Assembly: GCA_039720395.1 (NCBI GenBank)
Contig: CM077822.1
Span: 17,687,043-17,751,042, forward strand
From: Liquidambar formosana
Lineage: Eukaryota > Streptophyta > Magnoliopsida > Saxifragales > Altingiaceae
Reading direction: 5' to 3'
Length of the DNA stretch: 64,000 nucleotides
Notes under the pieces: generated by a model
Databases searched by the model: none
Told to the model about the DNA's origin: nothing
The model's input: the letters and a program-made list of their open reading frames with translations, nothing else
In this document: positions 12,483 to 25,129 of the stretch, in pieces
How positions within the stretch are numbered: the stretch's first letter is position 1
Layout: each line of letters begins with the position of its first letter
Translations under genes and position numbers: made by a program

Positions 12483-14490
12483 AATCTTTGAAGTTTGAAC
12501 ATTAGAGGCTAGAGAGGGGTTGATATATGAATAAAGAACTTTGGGGGGCCACTGTATTAATTTGAGGTGTAAGCACAAAAGTTAATTAAAATTAGAGAAA
12601 ACAGGCATTACAAAAGGAGAACCATAAGCTTGAACCCAGTTCTAGTCAATCATCCAAGCCATCAGAATTTACAATTGAGCTAAAAAAACATTCTTGACCC
12701 GTAAATCTAGACATGTCGAATTTCTCGATTTTGCCGCCCTAACTGGTTAATCATCATTAATCGTGACATTGTTCGGTCACATAATTAGCGATGATACATC
12801 AAGGAGAAAACGACTTAATCTTTGGGAAAAAAGCCTTTGACAATGGCCATTGCCTTTGCTTCCAACCTCACAATCACCTTTATCAATTATTTGGTTCTTA
12901 TCAAACCCCCAAGAATCTTGCAATAATGTTAGAACTTTGATCCACCAACCCTAGGAAATATAGAGGAGCAAGAAAAAACCAAAAAAAGTTAGCCCAAAAT
13001 TTTTGGACTAATTGGTCAAACAGAACACTAAATTATCATTACAAGACAAGCTGGTGTAATAATCTCCTTGCAGCTGTAATGGCCAGATATCAATATGCTT
13101 GATTTGACTTTTTGTGACTATAGGATTAACAAAATTAATTATTTGAAACAATGAAAAGGGTCCACTAAAAAATGTTTTCTTACTGTCAGCCCATCATTGG
13201 TTTGCTTAAGCTGTATAAAGCCTAATCTGTCCATTCACCTTTCAATGTAATAAAAAGTTTATGCTATCTTTTTTTCACATCGTTAGTTTTGATTGAAGTG
13301 GAATTACATGTCTCACTGTATCGCTATGGCAATGATTCTATTCAATTTACTTTGACTATTGATTTACCGAAAGTAAAAACGAAGACTTCATTTATTTAGC
13401 TTGACTCAAAGAAAATCAAAATGAATTTCAATAGCCTATTGGTCAGTTGGTATCAAGAAGGCGTTGGGAATGATCAATATGCCCATCTCATTTTCTTTTC
13501 ATTCCACCAAAAAAAATGACCATTGCTTAGTGTATGCTAAATCTCAAAATATAGCACATGCATTCATTTTTTTCTTCAATTATATTTTAAAAAAATAATA
13601 ATTAACAAAGGAAAAACAACTAAAAAGACATTAATAGCCTAAACCCGGCCACAACGGGACTGGGGGTTTTGGGTTTTGAAAATTCGCCAAAGGCTTGTCC
13701 TAACTATGCTTATATACAGTCACTATAGGTTAGTGAAAACCATGTATTTTTTTTTTTTGGTTTGACTGGCTAGGTGTCTGGATCAGCTTGAGCGTACTTC
13801 GACTAAATCTCTCTCCGGACGATCTTAAGGGTGCACTCCCCCACATCGGCTTAGTACATTCAAAAGTAAATAGCTCTATCAAATTTTTATCAATATAATC
13901 AGCCTTTAATGAAAAATTTTAAATCCTAAGTATATTTCCTTGCAAGGTACCATCATTCTTAAAATTAGCATCAATTAATTTTTCTTCCCAAAATTAAATT
14001 TCAATTTTGGCAAGATATCATTCTCATCCTGTGAAAACAATAAATTCCGAAAAAGGAAAAAAGGAAAAAAAAAAATAATTTGTGATTTATACTTGGCATG
14101 CGATAAGCGTGGGAATTTATTACTTACTATTGTGCAAGAAAGGGGACCATTGGATAGGTTGTCACTTGAAAATCACTCCACCCTTGTTATGATTTGTGAG
14201 GTAGTTTTCAATGTCCTCCTAGGTACCTTTAGAAGTGCTTTTTAATAAATCCCCCCCTCCCAAATTAATACATGAAATTAAGATTATTACTATAAGATGT
14301 TACCACAAATAAGGGAAGTTGTAATATAGAAGGATGTCACTTGACATTAGCATGAGAGAGAGAGAGAGAGAGAGAGAGAGACCATTAGAGATTGGCAGTA
14401 TTAAGAACTAGAAGTCACTACTCACATCTCACTATCTTTCCTGTTTGACATCAATGTGTGTGTATGTATTTGAGAGAAAGGTTCTCAGCC

Positions 14491-14522
<32 letters not shown>

Positions 14523-17049
14523 AAAAGAAGAGGTATTTGAGAGAGAGAGAGAGAGAGTAGGGTAGCAAAGAAAGCAATGGGTTGGTCCCAAATCTTTCAA
14601 CTAAATATTGTGTACCCCATATATGAAACCAACATTTCATTATTTGTAAAGAATATGAGCTAAACACTGCAACTGAGGTATTGGATATTAGATTGCATCT
14701 ATTATAAGAATTGTTTCTCTCCCACTCCTCAATAAAATATTATCATATCTTTATACTTTTCTCATTTTTTTTCCTCGTTTTCTGGTTAACAAATTTCAAA
14801 CTCTCAATCTCTACTCAACAAATATTAATTGGACAACAGTTTTAAGCCACGACAATTTTGATTAAAAAATTCATATTTCACTAGGCGCACTTAAATTACA
14901 CGCTCATGCAATACACATTGTGCATGCTCTGAGGGGTACATAATGTTTGGAAAATGGAATATGCATAATTAATTAATGTTACGTATAAAAATAATTCCAT
15001 GAATTGAAATTGATTTTCCAAAAATTTGGTCTACTAGATATGACCCAATATTCAACGGTAGATTCTATCAGACCAAATAAAATCAGAGTAGAATAATGAA
15101 ATCCATCCCATTATGAAGTACAATAATTTCCTAACATATACCGACTTTCAGGGCAGAGGCAAAATCAGAGTAAAAGACCTGAATTTCCCACACAAAATTT
15201 AGACCAAAGACCAAAGGGAAGCCCTATTCCACACGAAAACCATTAGACCAAAAGGGTGGAGAAGACCCTCCCCCATGTGCTGGTGTGCGTGTATGGATAC
15301 GTTATGCTGTCAATGACATGACAGTATGTACTCACATTCATGGGTTTTCATCTATATACTCATGTGTAGGTTGGCCCAAAAGTGTGAATGCACATGATCT
15401 ACTCAGCACGACAGCACAACACCACGTGCCTTGATTGCCTCTTTTCATGCACTGCTCCTTCATCCACTCAGCTGCTCCCACGTAGATCAAATGTGTATCC
15501 ATTCATTTTGGTAGTGGGTCCCATGTGATTGGTCATCGGTTGGCATTCCTGCTTTAGACATTTATCATCCTCATGCATATATGGTTTTGTTATGTAATGT
15601 GACCAATAACCAGCAGGATTTTGAAAACCCAAAGTGGACCAATAAATTTTCTCTCATCTATCAAGATAGAGACTTTGGTTGGGAGCAATTGAACTAATTC
15701 AGCTAATAAATAATTTATAATTTATGCACATAGCTGCAAATGGATAATATGACAAATTGAAAATCTTCCATGCAAACTTTCTTCTTTCATTTTTATTTTT
15801 ATTATTTTTTGGTACATTGGGAATGATTCAAATTTCTAACCAATTATACTCCTACAGTCCTATCTATCATTCTACCTTCCCTTTACTATTAGGCCAACCT
15901 CAACGGCCTTCTTCTTCCATGCAAACGATCGTTACAAAAATGCATTCTATTTTGAGTTTTTACCACACGTTCAGTGTTTCATTATGCAACAAAATAAATA
16001 ATCCATATCATCATCCTAATTCCTAAGTCCCCTTTTTTTTTTTTTGGAGTTTTGTGCTTAGATGGCCGATGCTACGTTTACCGCTACTAAAGAATTCATA
16101 AAATGAGTGAAATGACAAGCAACTTTGGAGTAAGCGTGTTTTTAAATCCTAATTAGTGTCATAAAAAACAAAAAGGAAAATTAAAATTAAAGAAAATAAA
16201 GAAAAACTTAGAACCTTTGAAAGCTGTCACTCCAATCATTCTCGTCAGTGGCTATTAAGATTTTGAATTTCATTTTCCCACATGTCATCTCGTTTTCCAC
16301 CCATATTTTGGGGTTGGATAAGATGTCTAATCTATGTTTGACATTCAAACAATATTGATTTCACAATTAATAAAAGGTTTTCAAAACAGCTGGAATGAGT
16401 CGTCCTCGTAATGTGATTAATTAATGTTGTCCACTTGTCTTACTAGGAAATCCCAAATCTTATGTCTCTTTCTCAAAATTTTGGAGCAACTCATTATATT
16501 ATATATAAAAAAATTTGCATTCCAAGACACACAAGTGATCTTATACATGATTTGCCGTGCAACTCGCAAATTATTTCCTCCGATGGTGCAAATGTAGAGC
16601 ACTGATGAGATAACAAGCTTGTTACCAAAATTCTAAGAAACTCGACCGAGATCAATAGTCGTTTAAGTAATATGAATCGGTATATATATTACTTTTTTAA
16701 ATCTTGAAAAGTTTACTTGGGGCATATATGTTGCAATATAATTGAATGTTAGCAAAGTTGTTCTTCACAAGATTGTTACCTCATAATTGACAAATCCAAA
16801 ATTATGTGGGCATTTGTAGAAAAATTATAAAATCAGAGCATTAATCAATTAAGCTTCAAGAATCATGGGGCCAGGCTTGGAATTTTGAAGGCTGGGGCCC
16901 AGATCCAAATCACATGGCCTGGAAATTCAGGGTCATCTCAGCCTTTGGCCCTACATTTTATGGCCGAACACACCCCTAACCATGGGGAACGGCTATTGCA
17001 ACCCCACTTTTTTTTTTTTTTTATTTATCAAACTCCTCCCTTTTTTTTT
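12483..17049. other. Intergenic, no gene seen
   Basis: AT-rich DNA with a (GA)n run at 14354-14381, a poly-A run at about 14491-14509 and a second GA run near 14540. A segment near 13755-13850 (CTTGAGCGTACTTCGACTAA) looks like a dispersed plant repeat, but its limits are unclear. The open frame at 15757-16026 is low-complexity and shows no motif. Confidence 0.55.
14354..14381. repeat. (GA)n microsatellite
   Basis: About 14 GA units, read directly. Confidence 0.95.
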
Positions 17050-17348
17050 GGGTTTTTAAGATTTTATGCAAAATATAAAAGGTTTTTACAAAAATCGGCC
17101 GCCTAATCCACTAGAAAACATCATTTTGAACAATTTTACAGAATAAATATTTTCCAAAATTTATCGTTTAAATAGACTTTTTGGCAAAAAAATGAAATTA
17201 AGGCTATAAATGGCTAAAATGTCTACTTAAACAATAGATTTTGAAAAAACTTTCTCCTAAAAAATTGTTCAAAATGATGTTTTCTAGTAGATATCATGTT
17301 CGGTTTTTGTAAAAACCTTTTATATTTTGCATGAAACCTTAAAAACCT
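17050..17348. mobile_element. MITE, four-copy local family (copy 2, best preserved)
   Basis: Long inverted arms: the left arm runs GGTTTTTAAGATTTTATGCA to CTAGAAAACATCATTTTG, and the right arm is its near-complement, ending TGCATGAAACCTTAAAAACC. The arms match each other over about 95 bases, better than those of copy 1, so this may be a younger insertion. It is non-coding. Confidence 0.85.
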
Positions 17349-18269
17349 AAAGAATGGGGGGTGGGGTGAAGCTTTGAGCCTTGTAGATTGCAAAAGGGAG
17401 ATACGATAAAGCTAGTACATAAGCAATTTAATCACTATTATTATCATAACAAAAATGGGTTGTTCGGGAAAACTGGAAATTGGGCCAGAAGAGTTGTACT
17501 CCATACTGGCTGCCAATGGTGGATCGATTTTTTTTTTCCAGAAAATCATGTAGTTGCAAATTGATAGAAATTGTCAAGTTGTTGCAAATTGCAATAACCA
17601 TTTTTTCTCGTTTTCTACCCTTTCACTTTTGGGTCCTAAGGAAAGCCCACCTAGCCAATGGGCTATACGGCAAGGTCTGCCTTTCCCAAACCATTTTAAA
17701 GGCCTACTTAAAAAAATTGAGACAGCATCAACACTTTCCTTTTTTCTTTTCTTTTTTTCGGGTTTTGCTGTGCTCCGACGACTATGGCATACACCTTCTC
17801 ACTCCTATACTCCTATGAAACCTTTATTTTTAACCTCAATAGTCTTCCCTTTTTTCCCTTTTTTTTTTTTTTTTTTTTTTTTCTTTTTTTTTTAAGAAGA
17901 AGAATAAACCACGTATTCTTCAAAACCACGGTTTCTTCGAGGGTGGCTCATTTAAAACCAATTTAGTTTGGCTCATCCTTCTACTGCAGAATTCAACAAC
18001 CCTAGCTTAATAGAGATGACAAAACCCACCTGCTCTTCTTTTAGTACAAAATGATTCTGATTTATATGATCGGGTTAAGGTGGGTGGGGTTGGGGAGAAT
18101 TTAAAGGTTGAAATCAGAATGAAAATATAATGAGGCTGGCCATTAATTAATAGGAATACGAAAATACACTATTTTAAACAAGTACTATTACCATGATTAT
18201 TTAGTCCCTTATGGTAACTTGTGACTTCTATGAAATAGACAAATATAGGTTCAATTTTATCCATTGGGA

Positions 18270-18278
<9 letters not shown>

Positions 18279-18340
<62 letters not shown>
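18279..18340. repeat. Compound (AT)n-(TGTA)n microsatellite
   Basis: About 19 AT units run directly into about six TGTA/TATG units. A CTT-rich tract follows at about 18369-18410 and a poly-T tract after it. Confidence 0.95.
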
Positions 18341-19166
18341 ATGGCAGAATATAAAATACATTGACAATCCTTCTTCTTCTTCAGCTTCTTCTTCTTCTTC
18401 TTCTTCTTTCTTTCTTTCCTTTTTTTTTTTTTTTTTTTCCTTATAAAATAAAATATTAAAATCATGGGGTTAGGGGGTAAATACAAATTTAAAAAAAAAA
18501 ACACACACACACACACATTGGAAATGCTTGCATGACCTACATCTTTAGGTGCCCATTAATTGTAGTCTTGAAAGCAATTTGCTAACAGGGGACTGTCCAA
18601 AACTGAAGTAAAATAAAGCTCACTGCCTGCTGCTACCTACTTGCATGCTGTATAGTACAATGCTTAAGGTTTTCCCCTCAATTTTTTGCATAAATAAATG
18701 AAGTTAAATAATCACACCCTACAAACCGTGATTAAAAAAATTCAGCATAAAGTATATGGCTGGCCCAATCCAAATTTAAAAAAGAAGAAGAAAAAGACAA
18801 CAAATTGATTCGATAAATTTCAATGAGACAAAAAAAGACATTTTTTTGTTCTTTTGTTTACTTTATTTTCATTTTTATTTTTTGGGGTTTGGGGATTTTT
18901 TTAATACTTTATTTTCATTTTTTTTTCCTTGCAGATGGACAGGTGGTGGGGAGAAAGGAACTAAGCTAAAAATCATAGAATTAAGTTCTATAAGATTCTG
19001 TTTGGATCTTGGAAAAAAAATGAGGGAAAGGAAAGAAAAATAATGAAAATGGCTCAAAAGTGGATTCTTTTCGAGTCGTGCTATACAGACCGAAGTCTAT
19101 AAGCCAACTGTAAGATGATTCAATACAAAAACCTTCTTTTCTTAAACTCTGTCAGACTCATACTCA

Positions 19167-19169
<3 letters not shown>

Positions 19170-19211
<42 letters not shown>
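19170..19211. repeat. (CT)n microsatellite
   Basis: About 21 TC/CT units, continuing into further imperfect CT-rich sequence to about 19262. Confidence 0.95.
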
Positions 19212-19216
<5 letters not shown>

Positions 19217-19436
19217 TCTTAAATACTCAATCTCTCTCTCCCTTTCTCTTTCATTCTCTCATCTCTTTGTTGGAGTACTGTGATTTCCAAACCCGATTTC
19301 AAAAAATGCAAGCCTTGATTGATCCAAAACATGCCTTGATCAAATAACTTTATTTTTGTAAGAAAAACTAATTAGATCCAACCAACAACACAAGGAAAAA
19401 ATAATAATAATAATGAAAAAGAATAAGACCAGCTCA

Positions 19437-19782
19437 CCAAAAAAATGAAACTTATTTATTGGATTTGAACTTGAAAAACCTTTTTTTTTTTTTTTTTTAA
19501 AAATGAAAAACCTAGTTAACTTTAGAAAAAACCTAGTTAAGTTGACAAAAAAAAAAAAAAAAAAACTAGCTAACTTAATAAAAAATCTACGGCCAACTTT
19601 ACCAAAAAATGAAACTTATCCATTTGGATTTTAACTTGAAAAACATAATGACAAACCTAACTAACTTTACAAAAAATCTAGCTAACTTTATAAAAAAATC
19701 TAGCTAACTTTACCCAAAATCTAATTAACTTAATAAAAAATCTAGCTAACTTTACCAAAAATCTAGCTAACTTTACAAGCTC
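19437..19782. repeat. Minisatellite of about 20-22 bp units inside a larger duplication
   Basis: Units of the form AAAAATCTAGCTAACTTTAC recur about eight times between 19560 and 19782 with small variations (CTAATTAACTTAATA and similar). A longer word (AAAAATGAAACTTAT, then TTGGATTT, then AACTTGAAAAAC) occurs at about 19440 and again at about 19605, so a unit of about 165 bp was duplicated as well. Confidence 0.85.
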
Positions 19783-19997
19783 TAACCTCCAGTTATGAAA
19801 CCTTAGATTTGCTCGTTCCCACACTCACTGTCGACTCCCTTGTATTAGCTCACCTAGTGTCTGAAGTTGGGATGAGGTTTTGGATCGACAACAATCATGA
19901 GTGGATTCGCGTTGCATGGTAAAGTTGATCTACGAGAACCGCTAGACGGATGACTCACGATTGCCAGCGTTGTGACTAAGATTAGAGCAAGTGAAAG

Positions 19998-19999
<2 letters not shown>

Positions 20000-20041
<42 letters not shown>
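20000..20041. repeat. (GA)n microsatellite
   Basis: About 21 GA units. The tract generates the serine/leucine-rich false frames on the minus strand here. Confidence 0.95.
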
Positions 20042-20045
<4 letters not shown>

Positions 20046-20452
20046 TTGCTTGCATCTTGTAGAGACTAGAGAGAGATGACAAAGAGAGAAAGAGAGGAGT
20101 GAGAAATGAAAATGATAGAGGTAAGGATGAGAGACGGATGAAAGAAAACAATGAAGCGTGTTCAAGATGGCTTTGCACATTGCCCGTAGTTTTTCTTGAG
20201 ATATGAAAACCACAGCTTTTTCTTGAGATATGGAAACCATGTACAACTTCTTTAGATTTGAACTAAAGCCACTTTTCAGGAATTTTTTATACCCCTCGGC
20301 TTAACAGTCGACTCACAGTGAGTAGGCTCATATATCTTTATCCATTCTTTTCTTAAGTAATTTTAAGCAATTTTTTTTATTTTCCTTCATATTTTCCAAT
20401 GTTTCAACCAAGACTTAAAGGGAAGGGAGGATTCTATGATTCAGGCTTCTTA

Positions 20453-20659
20453 GGCTCTATTTGGTTCGTGGATTTTATCAAGGAAAAAAATAAAAATGAA
20501 GAATTTTACTTTTTCTTATTTGGTTGCAATAGAAAATTGGTAGAAGAAGAACAATTGAAATAATTTTGGCTTGGTATGATTTCATCTTTTCTTTCCTCCG
20601 CATTTTTTTTTTCTTCCCTTTTTTTTCTCCATGGTAAAATCCACGAACCAAATAGAAGG
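20453..20659. mobile_element. Tourist-like (PIF/Harbinger) MITE, 207 bp
   Basis: The termini read GGCTCTATTTGGTTCG on the left and CGAACCAAATAGAAGG on the right. A 22-base block within them (20456-20477 and 20635-20656) is a perfect inverted repeat. A TTA trinucleotide flanks both sides (20450-20452 and 20660-20662), as expected for PIF/Harbinger insertions. The interior is AT-rich and non-coding. Confidence 0.85.
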
Positions 20660-20662
20660 TTA

Positions 20663-21660
20663 ATATCTCTCAAACAATATTTTATAAAATCTAGTATTCT
20701 TGGGAAAACCCAACCAAAAGCTAAAATTTAAAATTTTTGAAATTTTTTGGCTGCCAGAATTTGGTAATGCAAAAAAGCCCTAGTTAGGCTAAAATGAAAA
20801 GAAAAAGCGCCAGAATTTGTGAATTAAAAAAACCACGACCATTTCTGGGGAGTTTAGCCCAAAAAAAAAAAGGCCTTTGGGGAGTGGGGATGCATATTGT
20901 ACTGGGCCAGAAAGGATCCAGCCCACCAAGGTACTACTAGTGTTGCTTTACTAATTTAGTTTATATTTATGAGTAAAAAAAAAAAATACATATGTTTGGA
21001 AAAATCCAAAAAATATTAGGTATCAATACTTTATGTCTTTGATTACCTGCGGTTATAAAAAAAATTTCAATTTTTCTTTACTAGTTTAAAAAGGTAAAGA
21101 CATCATAACATCAGCCCAAGTCCAGTCCATCATAGTAAACACAATTTGGGTCTACTAGATGGACTGGATTTGGGTCTACTATGATGGACTGGACTTGGGC
21201 TGAACAAATCACCCTACGTAGTACATTCATCCCCTTTTTTTTTTTTTTTTTTTTTTGTTTTTGACTTTTTTTTCATTCAATATAATTGAACTTACGTTGT
21301 CTACTTCTTACAATAACCAGAAATACCACAACCCACGAGTTACTACGAAGTCAAGATAATTATAATTAGGGTTTTATAAATGTGTGTACTAAGAACATAT
21401 ATTAAACTGTAATTAATGAGCCAATTATTACATAAAAAATAATATTTGCATAGTTTTATAAGCATTTTCACATTTTTCCAAACAACTTACATCATTTTCT
21501 ATGCATTTTCATCATTTTTCATGTAAGTAAAGTAAATGTGTATAGCTTGAGATGCCCAAAAGCAACCCAAATCTACTTTTTTTTTTTTTTTTTTTTCAAT
21601 TAAAAATAAAAAATGAGCAACTGGTTTTATTATTATAGATAGTTATAGTAAGCCTATTAT
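20663..21660. other. Intergenic, no gene seen
   Basis: AT-rich sequence. A short inverted word pair (GGGTCTACTAGATGGACTGG and GGACTTGGGCTGA against CAGCCCAAGTCCAGTCCAT) lies at about 21110-21200. Poly-T runs lie near 21236 and 21579. No coding exon is apparent. Confidence 0.55.
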
Positions 21661-21661
21661 C

Positions 21662-21970
21662 ATGCAATCTATTTGGTTTGATGATGATACAACAGTGCCT
21701 AAAATGGAAGCGATTGCACTTCGGAATGGTTTTCTTTTTGCACAAGGAAAAGGAATTAAAATAATTTATTTAGAAGGGGATGTTAGTATTGTCATTAATA
21801 GTATTAGTAAGTTACAAAGTTGCCCTTGGAAGATTTATAGTATTTTAAATGATTGTATGAAAATTATTTTAAAGTGCAATATGGAATTTAGAATAAATCA
21901 TGTTTATAGAGAAGGAAATTAAGCTGCTGATTTCTTAGCTAATTTAGGTCACATAATTAAAGGTCATTAG
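21662..21970 (+). pseudogene. RNase H-like (RVT_3-type) domain fragment
   Basis: The translation reads like the second half of a plant RNase H-type domain, of the kind carried by LINE retrotransposons and related host proteins. It has a catalytic Glu in MEAIALRNG, the third acidic site in LEGDVSIV (usually EGDS), a PW segment and a final VYREGN-stop-AADFLANLG block. The first catalytic Asp region is missing upstream, and a TAA interrupts the frame between EGN and AADFLA. No reverse transcriptase is found next to it. I call it a dead, 5'-truncated retroelement fragment; the exact parent family is not determined. Confidence 0.8.
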
Positions 21971-24576
21971 ATTTGGGATTTTAATTTCCCGAGAGAAATT
22001 TTAGGTATTTTTTGGGAAGATGCTATTGGTAGATCCAGTCCACGTTGGTGCTGACATATATATTCTCTTCTACCAAAAAAAAAAAAAAAAAAGGGAAAAA
22101 AAGAGTAAAAGTTTATTAGTTAAAAATACAAGTACATCAGGGAAAACTTACACCATACACATCTCCAGTACGAACTTCCCAAAGCATAGGTGGAAAATAA
22201 GTATCCGAAATACATAGCTCAATCAATTGATGACCGAATTTTATCAAAACATCCTTTGTCAGCTGCCCTATTTGCTTAGATACACTTTGGTTGTGTTATG
22301 GTTGTTCTTTAACTTTATTTCTAATAAAAAAAATTTAAAACAATTTTTTTTTTTTTTTACATTTTTAAAATTTATTAATTAAAATTTTAATTCTTTTAAT
22401 GGTGGGTTTAATATAAATTGGTGAATTGGATTTCTATTGATATTTACTCCTCATAATTAGATTTTAACCTATATAATATTGAACAGGTTTGGGTTGTGTT
22501 ATTATGTACTTAACAAGTTAACAGTGTGCTTAAACTGCCATAAAATGACCCACCGACAGTCAACATAACACGCCTAATATCATTAGCGAAATAAATGGCG
22601 CGCCAAATTCGGTGGCTAATGATCATAAAATTCAAATAACATCTTTCACTTTGTAAAAAAACTCAAACCCTTAGGATGCCTCAAGAGTGATCATACATAG
22701 ACTATCAAAGCTAGATGTAATTGGCACCGGTTTTTAACCTAAATTATTGGTCAAAGACTTAAAATTGTTTAAAATGATATTTTCTAGGAGTAGTAAACAA
22801 AACAGTTAGTTTTTATAAAAACCTTTAATATTTTTCATAAAACCTTGAAAAATTAAAATAAGTAGAAGAGGTGCGGAGTGGCGATAGCTGGCCCGTTTGA
22901 CTTAGAAGTTCGGCCCAATTCTAGGCCCAAATAGAGTGGCCCAAGTAATGAATGTCATTTATGATTTATCACCAGTGGGTTTCACTAACTGGCAGTAATT
23001 TTGATTTGGGTCTGGCTAAAGGGACAAATGGATCGACTGCAGAATGTGAAGTCGAGCCTGATATTTCTGGTCGGCTCATATTTTTGATGCTTCAACTTGT
23101 TGATCCATTATAATTGAGAAACTGGCCTTGATGGGTTGATTTGGTTCGGTTTTATACCAAGTTATTACACCGGATTATATATGCTACCAATAATGTACAC
23201 ATTGAGTGTATAACATTAAGAAAGGAGTCCTCTACATAGGGATAGAGGGACTGTGTGAAGAGAATTCATATCTTGCCAATGCAGGCTACTGTGATTCTTC
23301 TATAAGATATGTTAAAAAGGAGAAAAATCAACAAATTTGCTCCCTCGCAATCTGGTGTACGGGTTTATGGATGGTTTGTGTTTTACTAGGGGATTAGTCT
23401 AGGCTAATATTTGACCCCCCAAAAAAAAACAAAAAAAAAAAAAAAAAAAATCCCACCTCACTTGGAAATATTTGCCTGTCATCTATATCTATATTGTATA
23501 TAGGTAAGACCCAACCACTGTACTTGATATGTCGGACCAAACCTTTTCATTTGGACTTTAAGTTAATTGTAGCTGGCATAATTTTATTATATTTAAGATA
23601 CATATGTTATTTGACCAAAAATGATGGAACTATGAATTGAGCTGAACCAAATCGGTATTTTTTTGAGTTTAGTTTCTTTTAATTTTTATGTACTATGGTT
23701 CAAATTTGAGTTACATTGGTTTGAGTTTGGATTCAGTGTTGAGTTGCACCATGCAAAGTTTAATAGGAGATGTTGGATGAGTTTTTTGATGGTTCAGATT
23801 AAAACGTCAAAAAGTTGATACTGGAATGACCAAAATGATAAATTTTTGATGTTTTAATCTAAGCTATCGAAAATCATATCCAAGGGCTCTCATTAACTCA
23901 GCACGATGCTGAGTTTCCAAAACCGAGCACCGAATCCAAACTCTCTTGGTTTGGTTCAATTTTTAAGCACAATCATTTGAATGTTACTTGCGTCCTGAAG
24001 AAAAGAAATATGTCCATTCTGTTTTATGGCAAACCAAGTCAAATAGAACCGACTCCCAAGTTGCAATTTTAATTTTTAGTGAGTTTATGTCAATTCTGTT
24101 TTTATGGTAATCTAAGTCAAATTGAGTGGTAACTCTATTTTTTAGTGAACCCAAAATTGGAGTCTAATTATGAATCTATCTTCTTTTTCTTTCTTCTTTT
24201 TTGTTTTTTTTTTTTTTTTGCTCAATAATGATGAATCATCATCTTCTCATACATCTGCACGTTTCATTAATCATGAGAGTTGGATGAGATTAAAAGAAAG
24301 AGACACCAAGAAAAAGGATGGGGTTGGTAAAGAAGATGTGTAAGCGTAAACATAAAGTAAAGATCAGGACATCACTCTCATGACGATGCTTTTCCTCAAC
24401 TCCCACCAATTCAGTTGTATCTGAGAAAAAAAAACACTCTTTAGTATGACTTCAAGTTTTATTCAGTTTGAGAAAGAAATATTTGAAAGGAAAAATCAGG
24501 CATAGTGCTCTTTAAATAATTGTTAAGAAATAAAATTTAATAGGGCGGTTGTTGTCCCGATAAAAATTCTTTTACT
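21971..24576. other. Intergenic, no gene seen
   Basis: AT-rich DNA with poly-A runs near 22075 and 23430 and a half-copy of the local MITE family at 22758-22855. The frame at 23206-23397 has no family motif. Words such as GGTTCGGTTTT and GAACCGA recur from 23140 to 24060 and may be old hAT remnants, but no ends could be fixed. Confidence 0.5.
22758..22855. mobile_element. MITE, four-copy local family (copy 3, one arm only)
   Basis: Only the right arm is present: TTTAAAATGATATTTTCTAG, then TTTTTATAAAAACCTTTAAT, then CATAAAACCTTG. The matching left arm is absent, so the copy is truncated. Confidence 0.65.
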
Positions 24577-25129
24577 TAGGAATGTCAATGGAGCAGGTTT
24601 AGGATGGGAGTTTCTTCCCAACCCCAACCAAACTCCCATCCCAAACCCGAATGGGAATTACTCCATCCCAATCCCATCCAAAACCCACTTCGGGTTTGAC
24701 ATCAAATTCTCATTTTCGTCTCAATTAAATTTGATAATCTCATTCTCACCCCAACTTGTCCTATTTTAACTTAGCTAGATGAGACAGAGCAGGGTGGGAC
24801 GAAAAAAAACTCATCACGTCCAGTAACTTAGATTTGATATTAAAGAAAATGTGAAAAATAATCTTTTTAATTTTCTACATTCACATTGAGAAATTTTCAA
24901 AATTCGCTAATTAAATTCATGAAACCACTTTCAATCAAAAAAGCTCTAAAAAGCCCTAAATAAATATTACTAATAATAAAACACATTGTAACAATTAAAA
25001 GTAGTCACATCGTAACAATTATATATATGTGTATTCGATAAAAAGTAAGAACTTAATCAGGGTGGGCTTGGGATGGGTTTTTAAAGAACATCCCAACCCC
25101 ACCCCAAACCCTAATGGGTTTTTAAAAAA

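Larger units (their letters stand above)
17349..20449. other. Intergenic, very repeat-rich, no gene seen
   Basis: Poly-T/poly-A blocks and several microsatellites dominate, and a 20-22 bp minisatellite lies at 19437-19782. The apparent open frames at 17480-17966 and 18169-18516 translate to phenylalanine- or lysine-rich low-complexity strings and are not genes. Confidence 0.6.

Noticed and set aside
17480..17966. Overlapping open frames rich in Phe and Lys
   Set aside because: They are produced by poly-T/poly-A tracts and show no domain.
19854..20246. Minus-strand frames of 130 and 78 residues rich in Ser and Leu
   Set aside because: They are translations across the (GA)n tract at 20000-20041 with no family similarity I recognise.
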